A DNA stretch of 64,000 bases from Batillaria attramentaria (lineage: Eukaryota; Mollusca; Gastropoda; Batillariidae), in contig JACVVK020000388.1 in NCBI GenBank assembly GCA_018292915.2, forward strand, positions 354,001 through 418,000. Reading direction: 5' to 3'. A program made the translations under genes and the position numbers. Positions 59,139 to 64,000 of this stretch are shown here, piece by piece. Below the pieces are notes generated by a model, which was not told where the DNA came from, searched no databases, and saw nothing but the letters and a program-made list of their open reading frames with translations. Position 1 is the stretch's first letter, and each line of letters opens with the position of its first letter.

Positions 59139-59900
59139 GGGCTATTACATAGACTCCCATTGTTACACAAGGGAGCCAAAAATAGCTTGTATGGCCTTGA
59201 CCTTGCCACAAGGCCATTGAATACATGTATATATATCTGTAAAGTTCTTATCAATGTCTATCATCATGCGACATTTAAAACCTCTAGTATTTGTAGATTC
59301 CGAGAAAATGTCAATGTAAAATTTTCAGACAGCTTTAGTGACCTTGACCTTTTGTCAAGGTTATTCAATGATGTTTTGAAAGGTCTTATGGCTGTCTATC
59401 AGCATGCCAAGTTTGGTGCCTCTGCTGTTTGTAGATTCTGAGAAAATGCCAATGCTAAGGTTTACTGTGGATGCACAAACAGACACACACACACACACAC
59501 AGATGATGGAGGGTTATTAAACAGACTCCCTCTGTTACACAAGGGAGCCAAAAACTAATACAATCACAAAACAAAAGCAAAAAACACACAAACATAAAAT
59601 CCATGCAGATTTGTATTGATGCAACAGCTTACAGGTACTGAAAAAATCAAGGAAACAAATGTAGTAATTCACAGGGATAAAATGAAATATGGGTTCCAGG
59701 CTGGAGTACATACCTGCACCTGCTCATTTCCTTTGAACAGCAGGGCTGCCAGGAAAGCAAGCAGCTCTCTTACAAGATCGTCCTGTGGCCTGCTCAAGCC
59801 TTTCAGTACACTGTCCACCACGCCATATGAGTCAAGGGCAGCTTGTACATTCCTTATGTTCTTCAGTTGTCGGGTGTGTTCTAGATCCATATTCATTCCG
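35632..59900 (-). CDS. IP3-receptor/RyR-family intracellular calcium-release channel, C-terminal third (22 exons)
   Basis: ER calcium-release channel subunit. Minus-strand exons in transcript order: 59900-59714, 55537-55440, 52731-52662, 51106-50789, 50224-50075, 49892-49791, 48476-48378, 48049-47971, 47526-47458, 46714-46600, 46196-46078, 45017-44848, 44474-44355, 43790-43659, 42917-42800, 42440-42317, 41817-41642, 41439-41287, 40650-40573, 39704-39585, 37363-37229, 35709-35632 (TAA). Phases agree at every join except 48378/48049. Domains in order: armadillo-like segment with [10 protein letters not shown] and [16 protein letters not shown]-associated region ([16 protein letters not shown]); [15 protein letters not shown] segment; six-helix membrane domain; S6 gate [17 protein letters not shown]; zinc motif CFIC with HVKLEH; coiled-coil tail. 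S6 and the A-x-F-x-N-T-x-S-I-E-I stretch look more like IP3R; VAFAFFR is more like RyR. The pore loop lacks the GGGxGD filter. The 5' end lies outside the window. Confidence 0.9.
35783..36849 (+). mobile_element. Pearl/HINE-like element C, last intron of the calcium channel
   Basis: CTAGAGAGGAAGAAGCCTCC start and ACACAAGGGAGCC end, with seven core repeats. It has a short CA tract in place of (ACAG)n. Lies in the GC-AG intron 35710-37228, antisense to the gene. Confidence 0.9.
37229..37363 (-). CDS. Calcium channel exon with GC donor
   Basis: 45 codons in phase 0 ending in a helix ([14 protein letters not shown]). The donor reads GAG|GCAAGT, a GC-AG intron with otherwise consensus bases. The joined frame is open into the final exon. 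The [14 protein letters not shown] stretch resembles the IP3R sequence after the zinc domain (DWFPRMRAMSL). Confidence 0.88.
37463..38181. mobile_element. TTAA-flanked DNA element (Kolobok- or piggyBac-like MITE)
   Basis: TTAA at 37459-37462 and 38182-38185. Termini AGGGGAAGGCCGATTC and, reversed, AGAGAAAGGTCGATCA are imperfect inverted repeats. 719 bp, in the calcium channel intron 37364-39584. A 97-codon plus-strand frame in it has no recognisable domain. Confidence 0.6.
38190..39584. other. Intronic region, unrecognised open frames
   Basis: Minus-strand frames of 60-80 codons at 38502-38702, 38709-38942 and 39051-39296 lie close together and could be remains of one transposon protein, but no motif is clear. 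None has splice sites that fit the calcium channel. Confidence 0.4.
39585..40650 (-). CDS. Calcium channel exons: zinc-binding C-terminal domain
   Basis: Two exons, 40650-40573 and 39704-39585, both phase 0. The first has K-C-F-I-C, the second [11 protein letters not shown]. Together they give the C2H2 zinc site conserved at the end of IP3Rs and RyRs. They are followed by FFFIHLDET and an E-L-H-V-Y-K-L stretch equivalent to the family's E-S-Y-V-x-x-M. The intron holds antisense L2-like LINE sequence (39830-40313). Confidence 0.92.
39830..40313 (+). mobile_element. L2-like LINE, polymerase C-terminus and 3' tail
   Basis: An intact 86-codon frame (39830-40090) reads [19 protein letters not shown], then [17 protein letters not shown] and [14 protein letters not shown]. 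This is the L2/CR1-type C-terminus (SRxLRS, GxRSFxxxAPxxWNSLP, LKTxLF). A TG array (40166-40235) and a (TTA)n tail follow. 5' truncated, antisense in a calcium channel intron. Confidence 0.85.
40945..41120. mobile_element. Pogo/Tigger-like MITE, second copy
   Basis: CAGTAGAACCTCTTTTGGGA start and a body similar to 24201-24378. The right terminus is decayed (CAAAATAGATCCTACAAGTA). Located in the intron between the S6 and zinc-domain exons. Confidence 0.75.
41287..41439 (-). CDS. Calcium channel exon: S6 and gate
   Basis: 51 codons in phase 0, acceptor CATACTGTATTGCAG and donor AAG|GTCTGT. It encodes [25 protein letters not shown] and SELRDSK, closely like the IP3R S6 (NxIFGxIIDTFxxLR), including the hydrophobic gate residues. 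Confidence 0.93.
41642..41817 (-). CDS. Calcium channel exon: S5 and pore loop, filter missing
   Basis: 58 codons after two phase bases; the exon itself begins GTAAGT, which could mislead gene finders. It encodes S5 ([18 protein letters not shown]) and [10 protein letters not shown], then a Cys-containing loop and [16 protein letters not shown]. In IP3Rs and RyRs this is where H-G-x-R-x-G-G-G-x-G-D lies. Here only one Gly pair position (G-F-V-E-G) remains. The intron to the next exon is 202 bp, and I found no GGG-encoding exon in it. Confidence 0.88.
43464..43569 (+). mobile_element. Short SINE with poly-A tail (family D)
   Basis: GCCCTCCGTGGATTCCACCC, then ATGACCTGGGAGGAACACCA and a 22-base A tail. 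Target duplication AAAATTCCAGTCA at 43451-43463 and 43567-43579. A second copy lies at 62760-62852. About 106 bp, in a calcium channel intron. Confidence 0.8.
44355..44474 (-). CDS. Calcium channel exon: transmembrane helix S1
   Basis: Joins the previous exon (45017-44848, [14 protein letters not shown]...) in phase 2. It contains [21 protein letters not shown], one clear membrane helix, then a short luminal stretch with an N-T-T glycosylation sequon. Confidence 0.9.
44575..44645 (+). mobile_element. SINE 3' tail of a different family
   Basis: GTGGGGACGTTAAACCCCAA followed by CGAACCAAAAAA. The GACGTTAAACCCC block is shared with the tail of family A, while the rest differs. Such shared tails are known in metazoan SINE superfamilies. 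Confidence 0.55.
45165..45790 (+). mobile_element. LINE 3' region with zf-RVT-type frame
   Basis: A plus-strand frame (45175-45507) reads [11 protein letters not shown], then [18 protein letters not shown]. This C-x2-C...H-x4-C arrangement is the zinc-binding C-terminus (zf-RVT) of some non-LTR retrotransposon polymerases. It is followed by about 280 bp of possible 3' UTR ending near CAACAATAAACTAC. Antisense in a calcium channel intron. Confidence 0.75.
46078..46196 (-). CDS. Calcium channel exon: segment preceding the transmembrane domain
   Basis: A two-base phase start, then 39 codons; donor AAG|GTAAGA. The [15 protein letters not shown] motif and following K-V-H-F-R-V match the IP3R region just before the membrane domain. 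This is one of the best arguments for the IP3R side of the family. Confidence 0.9.
48950..49290. other. GC-rich intronic block with repeated CTGGCA and a hairpin
   Basis: Many CTGGCA/TTGCC(A/G) motifs within 250 bp in an otherwise AT-rich intron, followed by a hairpin with arms GGAGGCAAC...AACTT and AAGTTGCCTCC (49247-49287). The motif equals the NFI half-site, but function is not shown. Confidence 0.5.
49352..49443 (-). mobile_element. SINE tail fragment (family A)
   Basis: Only the 3' half of the family: GGTTTAACGTTCTTTTCC... to GGCAACGATGAAAAAGCCAGCA. The tRNA-like head is missing. Within the calcium channel intron. Confidence 0.8.
50075..50224 (-). CDS. Calcium channel exon: RIH-associated domain core
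   Basis: 50 codons in phase 0, acceptor ATTTCTCAG and donor [25 protein letters not shown] followed by [14 protein letters not shown] matches the RIH_assoc pattern (N-Y-L-R-x-Q, then a helix ending L-x-E-F/Y). Confidence 0.9.
50789..51106 (-). CDS. Calcium channel exon: Pro/Ala-rich linker into RIH-associated domain
   Basis: 106 codons in phase 0. A basic, Pro/Thr/Val-rich linker of about 60 residues (KRRN, KPKK, then [11 protein letters not shown]) leads into [22 protein letters not shown], the start of the RIH-associated domain, which continues in the next exon (50224-50075). The low-complexity linker is likely a disordered cytoplasmic loop. Confidence 0.85.
51484..51546 (+). repeat. (CA)n microsatellite
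   Basis: Directly abuts the TTAA site of the Kolobok-like element. Confidence 0.97.
51552..52518. mobile_element. Kolobok-like DNA transposon with THAP-domain remnant
   Basis: Flanked by TTAA (51548-51551 and 52519-52522). Termini AGGGCAAGGCAAGTCAAG and, reversed, AGGGTACGGCAAGTCAAG start inverted repeats of about 190 bp that both reach GTGACGTCACTCCACCAC. The interior carries a THAP domain on the minus strand. TTAA targets, AG ends and THAP proteins are hallmarks of the Kolobok superfamily. At 967 bp it lacks a transposase and is non-autonomous. Confidence 0.8.
51868..52275 (-). pseudogene. THAP-domain coding remnant, frameshifted
   Basis: Frame 1 starts [16 protein letters not shown] and continues [20 protein letters not shown], the N-terminal half of a THAP finger (C-x-C type start, conserved W). 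The second half, with the C-x2-H pair, is in another frame: [14 protein letters not shown] at about 51990-52050. A one- or two-base indel near 52090 separates them. It therefore looks dead, although a sequencing error is possible. Confidence 0.8.
53000..53592 (+). repeat. Diverged tandem duplication, ~300-bp unit
   Basis: Blocks such as GTGTGGTTTG(C/T)(T/G)GAGGAAATGTG, CACCAGAGAC and TCTACATAC(A/G)G recur with the same order in 53000-53287 and 53312-53592. Non-coding, in a calcium channel intron. Confidence 0.65.
53976..55122 (+). mobile_element. Pearl/HINE-like element D, calcium channel intron
   Basis: CTAGAGAGGCAGCAGCCTCC start; core repeats to 55000; CA array 55026-55076; end ACACAAGGGAGCC. 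Core units with TACTGCAGAAATACGGAAAATAGC occur twice (54400 and 54705), showing internal duplication of a two-unit block. Confidence 0.9.
55440..55537 (-). CDS. Calcium channel exon: [13 protein letters not shown] segment
   Basis: Acceptor GGTTGCATTTGCAG and donor AA|GTGGGT, 32 codons plus two bases. It holds the well-conserved [13 protein letters not shown] stretch of the family. A large pogo-like MITE starts 33 bp upstream (at 55570). Confidence 0.88.
55570..56362. mobile_element. Large pogo/Tigger-like MITE
   Basis: 793 bp with TA on each side (55568-55569 and 56363-56364). Starts CAGTCAAACCTGCCAAGAAA and ends CTTATACAAGTTTGACTG, an imperfect 25-28-bp inverted repeat. No transposase frame. 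It begins 33 bp upstream of a calcium channel exon acceptor. Confidence 0.75.
56978..57977 (-). pseudogene. RTE-like LINE polymerase fragment, frameshifted
   Basis: Minus strand carries reverse transcriptase motifs [16 protein letters not shown] and LDFADDLAL in one frame (57954-57640). The downstream part ([11 protein letters not shown]...VESFVYLGS...[12 protein letters not shown]...) is in another frame (57776-57165). The 3' end is the same family as 3451-3752. Inserted in pearl-like element E, with no clean target duplication seen. Confidence 0.88.
58102..59177 (+). mobile_element. Pearl/HINE-like element F, nested in E
   Basis: Complete copy: CTAGAGAGGCAAAAGCCTCC start, core repeats, (CAGA)n tract, GACGGAGGGCTATTACATAG, ACACAAGGGAGCC end. 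Inserted into a TTTCACAAAAA site in a core repeat of element E. Confidence 0.9.
59714..59900 (-). CDS. Calcium channel exon: armadillo/RIH-type repeat
   Basis: Acceptor CTTCTTCTTCAG, donor CAG|GTATGT, 62 codons after one phase base. The sequence ([14 protein letters not shown]...[11 protein letters not shown]) matches the RIH-type helical repeats of IP3R/RyR. It is the most 5' exon seen; its first base needs a phase-2 exon further right. A pearl-like element begins only 31 bp upstream of its acceptor. Confidence 0.85.
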
Positions 59901-59931
59901 CTGAAGAAGAAGAAGAATGAACTAGAGAGGC

Positions 59932-62203
59932 AGAGGCCTCCCTTGTGACAAGGGTCCAGGTCATTCAAATGGGTATGTTTGTAAAGCTCTTTTCACTATC
60001 TATCATCATGCAAAGTAAGGTGTCTCTGGTGTTCTGCATATATTACAATTTTCCCCAAAACAGTTTGTATGGCCTTGACCTTGGGTCAAGGTCATTCAAA
60101 TGAGATCTCATCAATGTCTATCATTATGCCATGTTTGATGCCTCTAGCATTTGTATTTCCTCTGAAAACGGTAATGTTAAACTTCACAGCAGACAGCTTT
60201 AACGACCTTGACCTTCAGTCAAGGTCATTAAAAAAGGTATGTCTGCACAGGTCTCATTGCTGTCTATCATCAAGCCTCGTTACGTGCCTCTACTGTTTGT
60301 TGTTTTGAAGAAAATGCCAAGGTTAAAGTTTCTCAAAAACAGGTTGCTTGGCCTTGACATTGACTGAAAGTCATTGAAAACAGGTATGTCAGTAAAGGTG
60401 TTGCCAATATCTATCATCATGCAAAGTTTGGTTTCTCTAGATTCTGAGAAAATGCAAATGTAAAACTTCCGGACTGTTTTAATGACCTTCACCTTCATTC
60501 AAGTCACTTAAAATGGTATGTGAGCATAGGTCTTATCACTGTCTATCAGCACGCCAGGTTTGGCGCCTCTGCTGTTTTGTTTCTGAGAAAATGCCAATGT
60601 TGAGGTTTCACAAAAATAGCTTGTATGGCCGTGACCTGAACACAGGGCCATTGAATACTCTGTTCACCCTGTACACCAATGATTGTAGAACGTCCACCCC
60701 CCAAAACCTTCTGATCAAATTTTCTGATGACTCAGCACTTATTGGACTTCAATGATGATGAGACATCCTGTAGCAGAGAAATTATCTCCCTAGCAGAATG
60801 GTGCTGTAATAACCACCCAGACCTGAATGTTGGAAAGACAAAAGAAATAGTCTGTGACTTTAGGAAGATCAAACCTCCAACAGTCCCAGTAGTGATTAAC
60901 GGTGGAAATGTTGAGGTTGCGGAAGAGTACAAATATCTGGGAACCAAAATCTCAGCCAGTCTGACATGGTCAGCTCATGTAGAAGCAGTGGTGAAAAAAT
61001 GCCACTCTAGACTGTTTTTCCTGCGGAAACTGAATCAGTTCAAGGTTAATCAGACCATACTGTCCATGTTCTACAGAGCCAGCATAGAAAGCATTCTGAC
61101 ATTCGGCTTCTGTGCTTGGTACCCATCATGCAATGTGGATGATCTTCACAAAAGTTGAGAGGGTAGTCACACACGCAGAGCAAATAACTGGTTTAGAATT
61201 AGCCAGCGTGGGATACCTGTTTGCTTCCCGCTCATATAAGAAGGTAATGAGAATTGTGGGAGATACATGTATCACTCACCCACTGAATGGGTTTTTTTTT
61301 TTTAGATGCTACCTTCGGGTAGAAGGTGGAGATGTATCGAAACGAAAACAGTACGTTTTAGGAAATCATTCATCTCAACTTCTGTTATAGCCCTAAACGA
61401 TTGCCTTAGCAGTTAGGATTATAACTATGTAATGAAGCGCTGGTGTGGAAACACTCCAGTTGAACTTTTTATTTAACAGTTTACCTGTCTTATGCATTGT
61501 TATTACATGTGAACATCGGTGATGCATCCCCAACTGTTCAATACAGTACCTTATCCTGTGATGTGTGTGTAGATGTGTGCGGGTGCTTGTGCGAGTTCGG
61601 AAAATAGGATATGTGTGGATTTGTGTATGAGGAAGGAATCAGGATATATATATAGAGAGAGAGCTATTACCTTTGATCTGTATCCTGTGTTAGGACTGCC
61701 CTTAGTGCTGTTCAAAATAGTTAATGTGAGGCAATGTCTATTTCTTAAATTGTGTTTTAGCCAATGACCGAGTGTGTGAGTATGCAATGATGTATAAATG
61801 TATGTCGGTTTTGTATTTCCGTGGTATGTTTGTGTGTATACATGTGTACTAATGAAGAGCAGCAAGTGAAATTCTTCTTTGTAATTAAGAAGCGAATAAA
61901 TTTATCTTATCTTACATGAATAGCTGTAAAGTTCTTATCGATGTTTATCACCATGCAAATTTTATAACTTCTGGTATTTGTAGATTCCACAAAAATGCCA
62001 ATGTAAAATTTCCAAACAGCCAGCTTTTGTGACCTTGACCTTGAGTCAAGAACAAGTGTGGTGCCTCTGCTGTTTGTAGATTCTGAAAAAATGACAATGT
62101 TGAAGTTTTTCCACACACACATACACACACACACACACACACTTACAGACAGACAGATGACAGAGGGTTATTACATAGACTCCCTTTGTTACACAAAGGT
62201 GCC
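59932..62203 (+). mobile_element. Pearl/HINE-like element G, split by a Rex1-like LINE
   Basis: Starts CTAGAGAGGCAGAGGCCTCC at 59932, 31 bp from a calcium channel splice acceptor. The core is broken at 60657 and resumes near 61914 after a LINE. It ends ACACAAAGGTGCC at 62203, with point changes in the terminal repeat. Confidence 0.85.
60657..61913 (+). pseudogene. Rex1/Babar-like LINE fragment
   Basis: Plus-strand frames give LFTLYTNDCRTSTPQNLLIK, FSDDSALIGL, then LNVGKTKEIVCDFRK, EEYKYLGTKIS, SRLFFLRKLNQF and ESILTFGFCAWY. This is the reverse transcriptase and C-terminal pattern of Rex1/Babar LINEs. Two frameshifts (near 60745 and 61150) break it. The 3' end has AATAAATTTATCTTATCTTA. Inserted in pearl-like element G. 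Confidence 0.85.
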
Positions 62204-62759
62204 GAAGCCACCCGACCGAAAATGAAAAATGAAAATTGTGGGGTTTTTTGGGCGGTTATTTGAAGGCCTTTCCTTGCACCTTGAGAGAGAGGAGGGGAAA
62301 AAAAAAAAGAATAAAAAAGGGTAATTCTCTCAACAGAGAAACAGGATGCTTCAATCCCAATGTGGTAGGTTTAGCTGACATGTATTGCAGCAGGTTTGTT
62401 CAGTCTCTTTTAACTTTTCAACAAGTCTTTGGCTGGTATGAAACCCCTGAGTGCTAGAGCAGGATGCACATTTTCAAAAAGGCCTCATCTTCTGAATTAT
62501 CTCGTGGTTTGGGTCAAGAGGTAATGTATTCCTATGTGGAAAGGAGCCTCAGGCAACACATTCACAAAATGACCGTGACTGAGACTGGCTGGCATGATTT
62601 TTTTAAAACTGACCAGTCATCCCAATGAATATTTTGATCAGCACAGTTCGTAAGCAGAACGTCTTGTAAGTCCAGTAAGCAGAGATTCGATAGAAAAGCT
62701 CTGATCTTTTCTGACGTAACGGCATGTGTTCGCGAAGTAGTGTGTTGGGTTTTTTTTTG

Positions 62760-62852
62760 GTTTTTTTTTTTGCTGCCGTAACTCTTTGCCAGCTCCTGTG
62801 GTGTTCCTCCCAGGTCATGGGTGGAACCCACGGAGGACTCGGAAGCAGGGAC
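62760..62852 (-). mobile_element. Short SINE with poly-A tail (family D)
   Basis: Reverse-strand copy of 43464-43569: T tract, GCCAGCTCCTGTGGTGTTCC, CCAGGTCATGGGTGGAACCC. Confidence 0.78.
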
Positions 62853-62949
62853 AATTTTTTTTATTATGCATGATGATGGAGATGAGGATGATAGTAAGAT
62901 GATGCTATGGAGGTCCATGTGGTTTGGGACTGCGGGACAGGGCCGCATG

Positions 62950-63253
62950 CCACGCTACCTGTCGTAAATATCCCGGCATTAACCAGGCCCGGGAACTACG
63001 GCACCTGCGGTGCCGGCCGTGTAATTATCCACATCATAAGACGTGTCATACAAAGGGAAGCACCCCAAAGTCACACCCGTGAAGTGGGTGAAACTCGGCT
63101 GTGTGGCAACAGCCTCCCTATTGGGCCAATAGCACACCCGCTCTGGGTAGGAGCCGACCTAGGTAGGAAAAATCCTGCTTGCCTCGGCTGGGATTCGAAC
63201 CCGGGTCTCCCGGTCCATGATCCGAAGTGCTAACCACTACACTACGGGGGCTG
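62950..63253 (-). mobile_element. tRNA-derived SINE (family C)
   Basis: Minus strand starts CCAGCCCCCGTAGTGTAGTG with A box TAGTGTAGTGGTTAGCAC and B box GGGTTCGAATCCC. The tRNA-like head is about 75 bp, followed by a GGCAAGCAGGATTTTTCC body of about 220 bp. It could be mistaken for a tRNA gene, but the body continues without a terminator. Confidence 0.75.
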
Positions 63254-63550
63254 GTGTTGTTTTCGGTTTCAGTTCATATGATCAGTCGTCACATATCAGT
63301 CACCATGAGGTCCGAGTATCACTTATCTTCTTTCACTGAACGAAAAAAAGTTGTTTCGCTCACCCCACTGAAGAACATTAGCCAGTCATACAAATTCGAA
63401 AATTGATCGATATTCGTGATCGCACAGATAACATCTGTCTCTCTGGTGATCGTAAGTTTCACTGATACGGCTGCAGAGGTGATTCTAGGATTTCAAAACA
63501 GGGGGACACAGGGCCCCCTGACTTTGAAAATGGGGCACATGGCCAGGTCA

Positions 63551-63726
<176 letters not shown>

Positions 63727-63766
63727 AGTGGGTTGGTGTTTGGAAGTTTAACGTCCTTTTACACCT
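63727..63766 (-). mobile_element. SINE tail fragment (family A)
   Basis: GTGGGTTGGTGTTTGGAAG then TTTAACGTCCTTTTAC is the family A tail, between two G tracts. Confidence 0.65.
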
Positions 63767-63784
63767 GGGGGGGGGGGGGGGGGA

Positions 63785-64000
63785 CTTAAAAAAGAGGTTC
63801 GATAGGAAATTCATCTTCGTGGCACATTGCCCTGTGTGGCGCTCCAAGGTTGACGTTCGGAAGTTCATACATCCATCGTCGGTCGTAAATGGATTAGCCT
63901 TCTTGTGTTTTACACAGAGATGGCACAGCATTCCACCGGAGTCGTTCCGCTGCAGCCACGGCCATTTCTTGGTCCACTCATTTTGGAACAGCCTTCCTTT
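63785..64000 (-). CDS. N-terminal zinc-finger piece of a hAT-derived ZNF862-like protein (partial)
   Basis: Open on the minus strand from the window edge. It reads FQNEWTKKWPWL, then MLCHLC with a later GCMNFRTSTLERH. This W-x-x-K-W-P-W-L, C-x2-C, N-F-R-T-S-T-L-x-x-H pattern is the TTF/BED-like finger that precedes hAT-type domains in ZNF862/KIAA1586-like proteins. The frame then runs into a C tract (G tract on the plus strand), so the coding sequence ends or is broken near 63785. No donor site is evident. It could be a domesticated gene, an active hAT element or a fragment. Confidence 0.6.

Larger units (their letters stand above)
56384..59549 (+). mobile_element. Pearl/HINE-like element E, split by a LINE and by element F
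   Basis: Starts CTAGAGAGGCAGAAGCCTCC at 56384 and ends ACACAAGGGAGCC at 59549. It is interrupted at 56978-57977 by an RTE-like LINE fragment and at 58102-59177 by element F. The core sequence resumes correctly after each interruption (GTTTCACA before F, AAAAATAGCTTG after it). Confidence 0.85.

Noticed and set aside
63180..63253. Functional tRNA gene on the minus strand (also the heads of all family A SINEs)
   Set aside because: A and B boxes are present, but the cloverleaf arms are imperfect and the sequence continues into a SINE body without a terminator.

Overview
The window is animal nuclear DNA, most likely from a mollusc and probably a gastropod. The genes are split by GT-AG introns. 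About half of the sequence is transposon-derived, and very long CA/TG dinucleotide arrays occur every few kilobases. The mobile-element set also points this way: tRNA-derived SINEs, Rex1-, L2- and RTE-like LINE pieces, pogo- and Kolobok-like DNA elements, and 'pearl'-type elements like those described from bivalves. The species call is inference; the eukaryotic, repeat-rich nature is read directly.

Three host genes can be built with matching splice phases. (1) Plus strand, 16347-21518: four 3' exons of a PRD-class, Q50 homeobox gene whose homeodomain resembles the repo group. Its first exon or exons were not found. (2) Minus strand, 25729-23175: a two-exon gene for a Golgi type II carbohydrate sulfotransferase (CHST8-14/HNK-1 type). 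A 178-bp pogo-like MITE lies inside its second coding exon. With its TA duplication it adds exactly 60 codons, but one of them is a TGA. (3) Minus strand, 59900-35632: 22 exons, about 935 codons, of the C-terminal third of an IP3-receptor/ryanodine-receptor family calcium-release channel. They cover the RIH-associated region, transmembrane domain, zinc-binding C-terminal domain and coiled-coil tail. The 5' part lies beyond the right edge. The pore loop lacks the usual glycine-rich selectivity filter. At the right edge a fourth coding piece (minus strand) has the N-terminal zinc-finger signature of hAT-derived ZNF862-like proteins.

Layout. 1-16.3 kb: no recognised host exon; fold-back elements, a 92-bp perfect palindrome, SINEs, a 5'-truncated LINE with a 33-bp target duplication, microsatellites, and one arm of two distant inverted duplications. 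16.3-21.5 kb: homeobox gene. 21.5-25.8 kb: its 3' flank, then the sulfotransferase. 25.8-30.6 kb: low-complexity and unrecognised DNA. 30.6-33.7 kb: a 62-bp satellite broken by two pearl-like elements. 35.6-59.9 kb: the calcium channel, whose introns hold Kolobok-like, pogo-like, LINE, SINE and pearl-like insertions. 59.9-64 kb: another pearl-like element split by a Rex1-like LINE, a SINE, a long G tract, and the hAT-type fragment.

The most notable system is the pearl/HINE-like family, with seven copies. Each has a short hairpin next to a CTAG end, subterminal inverted repeats that co-vary between subfamilies, and a core of about 147-bp tandem repeats. Almost every repeat carries a nuclear-receptor half-site motif (TCAAGGTCA), often as a perfect 25-bp palindrome. 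These copies therefore place dozens of predicted NR5A/ERR/NR6A-type sites in and around the calcium-channel gene.
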